This document shows positions 15,949 to 23,390 of a stretch of 23,470 bases of DNA, one piece after another. The stretch's first letter is position 1, and each line of letters opens with the position of its first letter. A program made the position numbers and the translations under genes. Origin of the DNA: an uncultured Candidatus Saccharibacteria bacterium (lineage in GTDB: Bacteria; Patescibacteriota; Saccharimonadia; Saccharimonadales; UBA4665); NCBI GenBank assembly GCA_903836325.1, contig CAILQE010000035.1, forward strand, positions 1-23,470, read 5' to 3'. A model generated the notes under the pieces. It was not told the DNA's origin. It saw only the letters and a program-made list of their open reading frames with translations, and ran no database searches.

Positions 15949-17391
15949 ATGAATAATGATGATATCAACACACCACAAAACCAAAACTCAAATAATGGAT
16001 CAGTGCCAGTAAATACACCCGCACAAAATACACCTGAAACTCCATACCCTAGGCAGCAAGCACCTATTAACGATTTTATGGCGCGTTCACCTAGGCCAAT
16101 GATTCCTAAAAACCCTAATTTTGAGAATTCAAGAACACAGGAACAAAACAAAGCAGAAAACGTGAACGATATTGATCTAGGCTCTATGTCTGGAATGCCT
16201 CAGCCAACTGTTTCCGTCCATAAGAAATCTAGTAAACGCTTAATAACTGTATTGGTCGCCCTAGTAATATTAATATTATTGGCGGCTGGCGGATATTTCT
16301 TAGTCAAATCTATGGGTAGTAAAAAAACTGTGTCAACTACACCAGTTACTACTTCAATGGCTAATATGACAAACATCTGGACTGGTAAAGGATCATCAGA
16401 TAATTTCAGTGATAAAGACAACTGGAGTATGGGTGTTCCTGTAAATGGTCAGATGCTTGAAATTAATCTAGCTAACTTAACCGCTCCAGCAACTGCTAGT
16501 ACTACTGCTGGAAGTTCAAGTACTGTAGTGGTTGCAAGCCCTATTCCAACTATCAATAACGATATGCCGGCATTGAGCGTGAAAGAATTAAAGATAGATG
16601 GTAATGCTAAGATTTCTGCCTTCAATCTAACAGGAAAAGCTTTAGGATTGACTGGGGATATTAATGTAAATCCAACGTCTTCTACAACAGGATTCAAGGT
16701 AGGAATAAATCTACCAGTAACTCTAGGTGCTGATTCGCTATTGAGTATAGGTGGAACAAATGCGGTTACTGTTTCAGGAGATACTGCTGCTGTGTTCGCT
16801 TTAGGCGCATACAAATTGAATGTTTCGGCCTCTAATACTTCCAATCTTAATTTCCTAATGCCACTTAGTGGAACTGGAAGCCTAATGTTTAATGCAAATT
16901 CAGTAAGTCTAACAGCAAATGCTTACTTCCAATCTGTCGGAACTGCTTTTACTGGTAAGGTAGAAATTGGCAGTAATGACTTAGTGGCTCTTGGAAATAG
17001 CGGCGCAACAAGTGCATTCGGCACTTCAGTTATTACAGTAGATAGTGGTGGATCTTTAGAGCTTCAAAGCACTACAAATACTTATGCACTTGCCAATGCT
17101 CTTAATCTAAGTGGTTCAGGAGTTAAGAATTCATCTACAAGTGCACTAGGCGCAACAACGGGTGCGTTAACTGGTTGTATTACAGTAGGACCCGAGAAAT
17201 GTAACGGGGGCCTAGCAGTGACATTATCTGGAATGACAACTCTCAATGCGGCTACTGAAGTTGGTGCTTTATATCTTCCTCAAGCAGGAGCTAAACTTAC
17301 AGGAAGCAGCGTGTCTTACCACTTTGCTAATTTAATGAAGAATAACTTTAACGTTACAGCTGTTGCTAATAGTCAGGCAGTAATTAATTAA
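15949..17391 (+). CDS. Large membrane-anchored beta-rich surface protein
   Basis: A 480-residue protein of no family I can name firmly. Residues 1-97 are a cytoplasmic, Asn/Pro/Gln-rich disordered tail containing PINDFMARSPRPM. One membrane helix spans about 98-119. The outer part begins with an IWTGKGSSDNFSDKDNWSMG motif (about 143-162) and P-VNGQMLEI, a pattern seen at the start of beta-helical, autotransporter-like repeat proteins. It then carries repeated Gly/Ser/Thr/Asn-rich strands such as LSGTGSLMFNANSVSL and VDSGGSLELQS. Two cysteines (Cys410, Cys418) are close enough to form a disulfide outside the cell, a possible VKOR substrate. No C-terminal sorting signal. It converges with the next gene, sharing TTAA at the stops (17388-17391). 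Confidence 0.75.
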   Translation: MNNDDINTPQNQNSNNGSVPVNTPAQNTPETPYPRQQAPINDFMARSPRPMIPKNPNFENSRTQEQNKAENVNDIDLGSMSGMPQPTVSVHKKSSKRLITVLVALVILILLAAGGYFLVKSMGSKKTVSTTPVTTSMANMTNIWTGKGSSDNFSDKDNWSMGVPVNGQMLEINLANLTAPATASTTAGSSSTVVVASPIPTINNDMPALSVKELKIDGNAKISAFNLTGKALGLTGDINVNPTSSTTGFKVGINLPVTLGADSLLSIGGTNAVTVSGDTAAVFALGAYKLNVSASNTSNLNFLMPLSGTGSLMFNANSVSLTANAYFQSVGTAFTGKVEIGSNDLVALGNSGATSAFGTSVITVDSGGSLELQSTTNTYALANALNLSGSGVKNSSTSALGATTGALTGCITVGPEKCNGGLAVTLSGMTTLNAATEVGALYLPQAGAKLTGSSVSYHFANLMKNNFNVTAVANSQAVIN

Positions 17392-18170
17392 AGTAGTTCG
17401 TATACTGCTGAAGATATAGATTCAAATATCTTGTTAGGATTTTGCATAATCCAAACAGCAGACTTAACGCTAATTAGATTATATTCTTCAGGTATTTGTG
17501 CCATTCCTACCTTATTTGAATAGGCGTAGATACATTTATCTAAGTAGAACGTAATAATACTTATATTGTATCTGTCTGTTAGATCCTGAAGTATTTCAGC
17601 TACTCCTTGTAGACTTAGGTTCGATGTTAGGGGTTTATCGTATTTAGCTTTAGTTAATATTTTTTGTAATTTAGAGAAGCTTAACACTATATTGACCTTG
17701 CCTCTGCTAAGTATCTTATTGGGAACATTGCCAATAAGGTCGATAGTGTCATTAGCTATGGTGGTCCAGCCTTTGTGCTCTTCGAAGAATCTTTCTATTA
17801 GTATTTCAGTTTCACTGTTCTGTCCAAGATCTCCAATCATAAGTGTGTGATCTGAATTAATGGAGTGTATTAGCATTTCACTTAAAGCTTTTTTTGATAA
17901 TCCTCCACTTGGATTACTTGGTAGATATATTCCTTCTGGAAGTAGGCCGTGCAGCTTCTTAAGTAAACTATCTGGGAGCTCTATAGATACCGAATTAATG
18001 ACTTCTTTTTGTAGTAAAGCGTAAGAGTTGGATAGATTGCTAAAACCGTTTAAATTGCCCCCTATGAGCGCCATTTTACCTGCATAGTTTCGGTTTTCTG
18101 GTTTACTCCAAAGCATCTCAGGGTATTCTGCTTTACCCTTTGTTTGTTGAGTGAAGTTTCCTAGATTCAT
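17388..18170 (-). CDS. Degenerate ribokinase-fold protein, NAD(P)H-hydrate dehydratase-like
   Basis: From the ATG at 18170 the product has 260 residues. The pattern resembles the YjeF C-terminal/NnrD dehydratase (ribokinase fold): YAGKMALIGGNLNGFSNLSNSYALL matches the GKVLVVGGS...A..A region, LMIGDLGQNSETEILIERFF matches the IGPGLG segment, and TIANDTIDLIGN matches VLDADALNLL. Key residues differ (GDLG for GPGLG, AND for DAD), so catalytic activity is doubtful. The assignment is inference from order and spacing of motifs. The start overlaps the xth stop as ATGA (18167-18170), indicating translational coupling; a start at 18197 is possible but would overlap xth by 31 nt. Confidence 0.65.
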   Translation of the reverse strand: MNLGNFTQQTKGKAEYPEMLWSKPENRNYAGKMALIGGNLNGFSNLSNSYALLQKEVINSVSIELPDSLLKKLHGLLPEGIYLPSNPSGGLSKKALSEMLIHSINSDHTLMIGDLGQNSETEILIERFFEEHKGWTTIANDTIDLIGNVPNKILSRGKVNIVLSFSKLQKILTKAKYDKPLTSNLSLQGVAEILQDLTDRYNISIITFYLDKCIYAYSNKVGMAQIPEEYNLISVKSAVWIMQNPNKIFESISSAVYELL

Positions 18171-18961
18171 AAATCTATATCTATGCTTACCGGGCAATGA
18201 TCGGATCCTGTAATGTCTGCATGAATTCTAGCGTCACGTAATTTTTCTTTTAGTGATTTAGATATTAAGAAATAGTCTATTCTCCAGCCTACGTTTCTTT
18301 CTCTTGCTTTTGCAAAATAGCTCCACCATGTATAGTGTCCGTTGCCTTCAGTAAAGTGTCTGAAGGTATCTATAAATCCTGCTTTATAGAAATTATCTAG
18401 TCCTTCCCTTTCTTCGAGAGTAAATCCCTTTTTGCCTTTATTGGCTTTTGGGTTAGCAAGATCATCTTCGTTGTATGCTGTATTAAGATCTCCACAGAAA
18501 ATAACTGGTTTATCTTTTTGCAGCCTGCTTACAAATTCTAAATATGCTGGATCCCATTCTTTATATCTTAAGTCTAGTCTTTCTAAATCGTCTTTGGCAT
18601 TAGGTGTATACACAGTAGATAGATAGAACTTTTCAAATTCTAAAGTAAGTACTCTTCCCTCTTTGTTTGGATGACCGTAACCATCGTCTTTTAAATATTT
18701 TTCTTCAATATCTTTTGGTAAATTTTTAATAACACTAAGAGGTTTTACTTTTGTTAAAATTGCGGTTCCTGAATATCCTGGTCGATCAGCAGGATTGAAG
18801 AATTCTTCGTATCCATCTTTCGGTAGTTCTATTTGATGGTCTTTGGCTTTAATTTCTTGAAGACAAATAATATCGGGGCTCTCTTTAGTAATAAATTCAT
18901 CCCATTTACCTTTAGAGATTACGGCTCTAATTCCGTTAACATTCCAAGAGTATATCTTCAT
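18167..18961 (-). CDS. xth: Exodeoxyribonuclease III / AP endonuclease
   Basis: Cuts DNA 5' of abasic sites and removes 3' blocks in base excision repair. The 264-residue protein matches the ExoIII family: SWNVNGIRA with Asn7, LQEIKA with Glu36, TVYTPNA, FCGDLNTAYNEDDL with Asp158 and Asn160, WRIDYFLIS with Asp229, and GSDHCPV with Asp254 and His255. Full length. It ends in TGA, supporting TGA as a true stop in this genome. A TATACT box 7 bp before the ATG suggests a leaderless mRNA. Confidence 0.96.
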   Translation of the reverse strand: MKIYSWNVNGIRAVISKGKWDEFITKESPDIICLQEIKAKDHQIELPKDGYEEFFNPADRPGYSGTAILTKVKPLSVIKNLPKDIEEKYLKDDGYGHPNKEGRVLTLEFEKFYLSTVYTPNAKDDLERLDLRYKEWDPAYLEFVSRLQKDKPVIFCGDLNTAYNEDDLANPKANKGKKGFTLEEREGLDNFYKAGFIDTFRHFTEGNGHYTWWSYFAKARERNVGWRIDYFLISKSLKEKLRDARIHADITGSDHCPVSIDIDL

Positions 18962-18968
18962 CTATTTA

Positions 18969-18997
18969 AGTATATATTAATTATTGAGTGTATAACA
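18969..18997 (-). promoter_or_regulatory. Promoter of xth, predicted leaderless
   Basis: Minus strand: TGTTATAC (18990-18997), 15 bp, TATACT (18969-18974), then 7 bp to the ATG at 18961. The upstream element is identical, and identically spaced, to that of tRNA-Glu. Confidence 0.6.
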
Positions 18998-19009
18998 TTT
19001 TAATAAACC

Positions 19010-19099
19010 TGGCGGAGGGAGAGGGATTCGAACCCTCGAGGGCTGTAACACCCAACACGCTTTCCAAGCGTGCGCCATAGGCCACTAGGCGACCCCTCC
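19010..19099 (-). tRNA. tRNA-Ser (anticodon GGA), CCA encoded
   Basis: Minus strand: acceptor GGAGGGG pairs with TCCCTCC (one G-T), discriminator G, CCA encoded (19010-19012). Anticodon stem CACGC/GCGTG encloses TTGGAAA, giving GGA, which reads TCC/TCT. A long variable arm and the T arm GAGGGTTCGAATCCCTC are present. A TATAAT (minus strand, 19114-19119) lies 14 bp upstream, between this tRNA and the VKOR gene. Confidence 0.95.
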
Positions 19100-19137
19100 A
19101 GGTAATGTTAGATATTATACCTTATGTATGAATTATT

Positions 19138-19737
19138 CTAGAGATGTTTACCGAAGTAATACCAGAAATGATTAAGTATAAATAAAGTTAAAACTAAGAA
19201 GAAAATTATTATAATTTCTAAATGAACTTTTCTTACTTTTGGATAGTAAGCTTTAAGATTTTTAGGAAGCTTAATAAAACCGTGATCGATATTGAATATT
19301 AGTGTATACCAAAAACTAATTATAACTATTGCCCATACCGCCATACACCAAGGACAAAGCGCATGTATTTTGTATAGACTTTGATAGAATAACCAAGATA
19401 TAAATGCTAGTCCAAGTATTGTGCCAAGCTGTAAGCCTTGATGGAACCATTTCTTGTATTTAGCGCCTGCAAGCATTCCCATTCCGATTGTTACAAATAC
19501 CGCAAAAGCAGCAAGTCCAATGAAAGGATTTGGAAAACCGAATGCTGAACCTTGATGAGTTTTTAGAACATCTCCGCAGGCTAGAATTGGATTTAAATTA
19601 CAACTAGGTTTATATGCTGGATTTTGTAATATTTTAAATTTATCTACCGAAAGAAAGAATGAAGATGCAATTCCTATCACTCCGGTGATGATTAAAATAT
19701 ATGGATAAGATTTATCTACTGAAAGTTTTTTAAACAT
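19138..19737 (-). CDS. Vitamin K epoxide reductase family protein (VKOR)
   Basis: Membrane quinone reductase that reoxidises the thiol oxidant for disulfide formation outside the cell. It has 199 residues and about five membrane helices. The expected cysteines are present: the loop pair Cys46 and Cys54 (PSCNLNPILACGDV) and the CPWC redox centre Cys128/Cys131. The Ser/Gly-rich FGFPNPFIGL segment is typical. There is no fused thioredoxin domain, so a separate DsbA-like partner should exist elsewhere. It follows uppP by 14 nt. A TATAAT (19744-19749, minus strand) sits 6 bp before the ATG and could give an extra leaderless transcript. Confidence 0.93.
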   Translation of the reverse strand: MFKKLSVDKSYPYILIITGVIGIASSFFLSVDKFKILQNPAYKPSCNLNPILACGDVLKTHQGSAFGFPNPFIGLAAFAVFVTIGMGMLAGAKYKKWFHQGLQLGTILGLAFISWLFYQSLYKIHALCPWCMAVWAIVIISFWYTLIFNIDHGFIKLPKNLKAYYPKVRKVHLEIIIIFFLVLTLFILNHFWYYFGKHL

Positions 19738-19751
19738 AGCTTAATTATACC

Positions 19752-20639
19752 TTAAAAGCTGCCACGTATTATACCTAGAGTGAATACTCCTAAGCCAACA
19801 GCAATACAGTAGTATGCGAATGGTTTGTATGAATTACGTTTAAAGTATTTGTCTAGGAATCTAACTGCAAAGTAAGCGGCAATTCCTGCTGATAAAGCTC
19901 CTAATAACATTTGAGTGTGTAGTCCATTAGATTTAGAACTTAATACTGCAGGAAGTTTGTATAGGCCTGCACCAAAGATAACTGGAGTAGCTAAAAGGAA
20001 CGAAAATTCTGCTGCTTCATCTCTATTTAGTCCGCTGAATATTCCTCCAACCATAGTTATACCTGATCGACTTATTCCGGCAAATAAGGCAAAGATCTGA
20101 GAAAGTCCGATGAAAATACTGACCTTTGGAGTTAGTCGTTTAGAAATAACATCTTCTCTAGAAAGGTCGATTGCTTCACTTCGTTGTTTCTTCGAGTTAA
20201 TTTTTCTGTCTGCATAAAGAAGTATTAGTCCGTTAATTGTAATAAATATTACTGCACCAATTGGCTTAGCGAATTGTTCTTGAAGTAAACTTTGAAATAT
20301 TAATCCAACCATCCCGGCAGGAACGGTAGCCAAAAGAAGAAGCCATAATAGTTTGGCGTCTCTTTTTTCATGGTCTTTTTTAAGTAGTGACAAGAACCAG
20401 GCTCGAATAATCCTATACCAAGTCTTTCTATAATAAATGAATAGAGCGAAGGCTGTTGCCATGTGCAGAACGACTAGTATAAGTAGAAAACTTGATGCTT
20501 TGTCAGTAGTTCCATTTAGAACACTCGTCCAATTGAATACATACGCTATTAAAACTGAGTGGCCTAGTGAAGATACTGGAAAAAGTTCCGTAACCCCCTG
20601 AAGTAAACCTAAGATTATGGCTTGTAGAATTGAAATCAT
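19752..20639 (-). CDS. uppP: Undecaprenyl-diphosphatase
   Basis: Dephosphorylates undecaprenyl pyrophosphate so the lipid carrier can be reused in peptidoglycan and surface polymer synthesis. The 295-residue membrane protein of the BacA/UppP family has QGVTELFPVSSLGH (Glu18, Ser23-Ser24, His27) and GISRSGITMVGG with Arg191. A charged loop at about 145-168 separates the two halves. It is the first gene of a two-gene run with VKOR, divergent from the MMPL gene. Confidence 0.96.
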   Translation of the reverse strand: MISILQAIILGLLQGVTELFPVSSLGHSVLIAYVFNWTSVLNGTTDKASSFLLILVVLHMATAFALFIYYRKTWYRIIRAWFLSLLKKDHEKRDAKLLWLLLLATVPAGMVGLIFQSLLQEQFAKPIGAVIFITINGLILLYADRKINSKKQRSEAIDLSREDVISKRLTPKVSIFIGLSQIFALFAGISRSGITMVGGIFSGLNRDEAAEFSFLLATPVIFGAGLYKLPAVLSSKSNGLHTQMLLGALSAGIAAYFAVRFLDKYFKRNSYKPFAYYCIAVGLGVFTLGIIRGSF

Positions 20640-20711
20640 TTATAGATATACTACTAGATAAGTATGAGTATAATCAATCTTTAATAGTTATAGTATTTAT
20701 GGTTTAATAGG

Positions 20712-20728
20712 TATAATAAATAGTAGGA
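20712..20728 (+). promoter_or_regulatory. -10 box and ribosome binding site of the MMPL gene
   Basis: TATAAT (20712-20717) is followed by AGGA (20725-20728), 10 nt before the ATG at 20739. The short leader contains one of the few clear ribosome sites here. No good -35 box is seen. Confidence 0.5.
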
Positions 20729-20738
20729 AAAAATAAAA

Positions 20739-22844
20739 ATGACAATTAAGAGTTTTCTATCGCATCGTAAATTTAAATGGTTTCTAGTAATATCCATAAT
20801 ATTTGTATGGCTAGGAATTAGTGCTGTAGGAGGTCCTACATTTGGCAAGTTATCTACTGTTGCAAACAATGATCAAGCAAGCTACTTGCCCTCCAGTGCA
20901 GATTCTACAAAAGTTGCTAATTTGGAATCTAAATTTATTACTAATAGTCAATTTCCCGCAGTCGTTCTAATTACAAGTAATAAATTTGCTCCCACAGACT
21001 ACGTCAAGCTCTCTGGAATGGTTAGCGGCTTTAGGCAGATTCCAGCCGTTGGGAGTAATCCGAGTAACGTACTCGGTCCGATTCCCTCTAAAGACGGTAA
21101 AGCTCTAGAGTACATAGTTTCAGTTAATTCTTTGGATAAAATTCAGAATACTGTGGCTACCATGACAAATGTAGTCAATAAAAATATAAGTGATAATCAA
21201 AAAGGATATGTAACTGGTCCCGTTGGATTGGCTTCGGCTTTATTTAAAGCATTTGCTGGTATTGACGGAAAATTAATCTACGTAACTTTAGTGGTTGTTT
21301 TTGTAATTCTACTTTTAGTTTACCGAGCTATAATACTACCTTTTTTGGTATTAGGAACCGCTCTGTTTGCTCTGTCGGGGGCTGGACTTGTTGTTTATCA
21401 TGGAGTTCTTTGGAACTGGTTTAAATTAAATGGTCAGAGCCAAGGAATACTTTCCATATTAGTAATCGGTGCATGTACGGATTATTCACTGCTATTAACA
21501 TCTAGATTTAGAGAAGCACTTACTCATCATGAGTCTAAATTTGAAGCTATGGCATTTGCTTGGAAGAGGTCTTTTGAGCCCATATTGGCATCTGGTTTAA
21601 CAGTTATTTTAGGATTACTTTGTCTAATATTCTCAGATCTTAATTCGAATAAGGGTCTGGGCCCTGTTGCTGCTAGCGGTATTGTGTTTGCGGTACTATC
21701 TGCACTGACTTTCTTACCTGCTTTCTTAGCAATATTGGGAAGAAAAGCATTTTGGCCGTTCGTTCCTAAATTTTTAGGGATTGAAGAAAAAGTAGTACTT
21801 AAGAATGGCTTAGAAGACCGTTCTGGTTTCTGGAAAGCTGTTTCAGAATTTGTTGCTAAAAGATCACGAATTCTTTGGATCACACTGTTTATATTACTCA
21901 TAGCTAGTGCATTTAATTTAACTCAGTTTAAGGCCACAGGCGTAACTCAATTGGATAGTATACTGGGTCAATCTAATGCAGTTGATGGGCAGAATGAACT
22001 ATCAAAGCATTTTCCTGCAGGATCTGGTTCCCCGCTAATAGTTATTGCTAGCAAAGACAAAGCAGTGTTATTAATAAATAAAATTGAAAGCAATAAAGGA
22101 ATTATTAGTGCGGTTCCAGTAGTTGACGCAAATAAACAAATTAAAGTGGTTAATAATCAGATTATGATTAATGTTACCCTGGACTATGTTTCTGGATCTG
22201 CTGCATCTCAGGAAGTAGTTATGAAATTAAGAAACGAATTACCGAGCATAGATAAGACTGCTTTAGTTGGCGGTAGTACGGCGGTTTCTTTGGATGTAAA
22301 TAATAATGCTAAAAGAGATTTGAGGGTTATTACTCCGCTTATACTCTTTGTGATATTGATTATATTAATTGTGCTACTTAGGTCTTTAGTGGCGCCAGTT
22401 ATTCTTATACTGAGTGTTATTCTAAGCTTTACAGCCACTATAGGAATTTCCGCATTTCTATTTAATCATGTATTTCACTTCCCTGGATCTGACGCCTCAA
22501 TTCCGCTGTATGGATTTGTATTCTTGGTAGCTTTAGGAGTAGATTATAATATTTTCCTAATGACTAGAGTTAGAGAAGAGTCTCTAAAGCTTGGTACTCA
22601 CGCAGGAATACTCAGGGGGCTTAGCGTTACGGGTAGCGTAATTACTTCTGCTGGAGTTGTATTAGCTAGCACATTTGCAGCACTTAGTGTTATACCGATT
22701 CTATTTTTACTAGAGATCGCGTTTATAGTAGCTTTCGGAGTTTTACTAGACACATTAATAGTACGGACCTTGCTTGTGCCCGCATTATCTTATGACCTAG
22801 GCAAATATATCTGGTGGCCTAATATTCCGAAGAGTGATCGTTAG
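20739..22844 (+). CDS. MMPL/RND-superfamily membrane transporter
   Basis: A 701-residue protein with the two-fold RND layout: one membrane helix (about 13-30), an outer loop to about 175, five helices to about 335, a cytoplasmic segment, then the same plan again (helix at about 374-392, loop, five helices from about 530). Each half has the family's charged motif on the first helix of its second cluster: GACTDYSLLLTSRFRE (Asp248-Tyr249) and GVDYNIFLMTRVREES (Asp602-Tyr603). This matches the MMPL/YdfJ branch, thought to move lipids or hydrophobic molecules by proton motive force. The substrate cannot be told. Its 3' end overlaps the convergent downstream gene by 26 nt. Confidence 0.92.
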   Translation: MTIKSFLSHRKFKWFLVISIIFVWLGISAVGGPTFGKLSTVANNDQASYLPSSADSTKVANLESKFITNSQFPAVVLITSNKFAPTDYVKLSGMVSGFRQIPAVGSNPSNVLGPIPSKDGKALEYIVSVNSLDKIQNTVATMTNVVNKNISDNQKGYVTGPVGLASALFKAFAGIDGKLIYVTLVVVFVILLLVYRAIILPFLVLGTALFALSGAGLVVYHGVLWNWFKLNGQSQGILSILVIGACTDYSLLLTSRFREALTHHESKFEAMAFAWKRSFEPILASGLTVILGLLCLIFSDLNSNKGLGPVAASGIVFAVLSALTFLPAFLAILGRKAFWPFVPKFLGIEEKVVLKNGLEDRSGFWKAVSEFVAKRSRILWITLFILLIASAFNLTQFKATGVTQLDSILGQSNAVDGQNELSKHFPAGSGSPLIVIASKDKAVLLINKIESNKGIISAVPVVDANKQIKVVNNQIMINVTLDYVSGSAASQEVVMKLRNELPSIDKTALVGGSTAVSLDVNNNAKRDLRVITPLILFVILIILIVLLRSLVAPVILILSVILSFTATIGISAFLFNHVFHFPGSDASIPLYGFVFLVALGVDYNIFLMTRVREESLKLGTHAGILRGLSVTGSVITSAGVVLASTFAALSVIPILFLLEIAFIVAFGVLLDTLIVRTLLVPALSYDLGKYIWWPNIPKSDR

Positions 22845-23337
22845 CTTTTTCTTCAGCTTCAATTTCTGTCATAGACTTGTATTCTACTGACAGCCAGCTT
22901 GTTCTTTTAAGAACATTACTGAGATCTCGAATTTCGGATTCACTCAAATTTCTACGCATCTCATGATTAAATACAACTTCGCTATTATCTAGTATCGTGA
23001 AGTTGACCCCCAGAACACCTAGATGTTTACATTTTAAGTTGGTCTGATTACCCCATTGAATGTAGGCTGGTACTATGTAGGCTGGTACTGATTCTAAAAA
23101 AGAAGCTTTAGTAGTTTCACCTTTAACATACATCACCACGTCATCTTTAATTGTTTCAATAGGAGCAATACCTAGTGATTCCGGTACATCTCCATTATCA
23201 GAAATATGATCTAGTAGATCATCTAATTTTAATCTTTCTTCAGCAGGTAAAATTAATTCTTCTGCTCTTCTAAGAGCAATAAGATCAATTATCTCGTTTA
23301 GTTCGTAGTAGTTTTCTCTTCTTATTTCCTCAGACAT
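22819..23337 (-). CDS. Hypothetical soluble protein
   Basis: A 172-residue acidic protein with no membrane segment or signal peptide. I do not recognise a family. The N-terminal half is helical and charged (ELNEIIDLIALRRAEELILP). The middle contains a perfect tandem duplication VPAYIVPAYI. The C-terminal half looks alpha/beta (LGVLGVNFTILDNSEVVFN, then an Arg/Glu-rich helix). It converges on and overlaps the MMPL gene by 26 nt. Confidence 0.75.
   Translation of the reverse strand: MSEEIRRENYYELNEIIDLIALRRAEELILPAEERLKLDDLLDHISDNGDVPESLGIAPIETIKDDVVMYVKGETTKASFLESVPAYIVPAYIQWGNQTNLKCKHLGVLGVNFTILDNSEVVFNHEMRRNLSESEIRDLSNVLKRTSWLSVEYKSMTEIEAEEKANDHSSEY
23061..23090. repeat. 15-bp in-frame tandem duplication
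   Basis: Two consecutive 15-bp units, 23061-23075 and 23076-23090, differ only in the last base. They encode VPAYI twice in the hypothetical protein, so the frame is kept. Confidence 0.85.
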
Positions 23338-23348
23338 AATAGAAATAT

Positions 23349-23377
23349 ATCTTACATTATTATCGTCTAGATTTCAA
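23349..23377 (-). promoter_or_regulatory. Candidate promoter of the hypothetical protein gene
   Basis: Minus strand TTGAAA (23372-23377, 5 of 6), 17 bp, TAAGAT (23349-23354, 4 of 6), with 11 bp to the ATG at 23337. The transcript leader would be only about 5 nt. Confidence 0.4.
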
Positions 23378-23390
23378 ATATCTGTTATTG

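Noticed and set aside
9136..20717. GGTATAAT as a special extended -10 motif (seen before tRNA-Glu, tRNA-Ser, VKOR and the MMPL gene)
   Set aside because: It also occurs inside the end of uppP (about 19769-19776, minus strand), and one or two copies are expected by chance at this base composition, so it is not clearly more than an ordinary -10.
335..22438. Many medium-length open frames opposite or out of frame with the genes listed
   Set aside because: They overlap well-supported genes, have no recognisable domains and biased composition typical of antisense frames.
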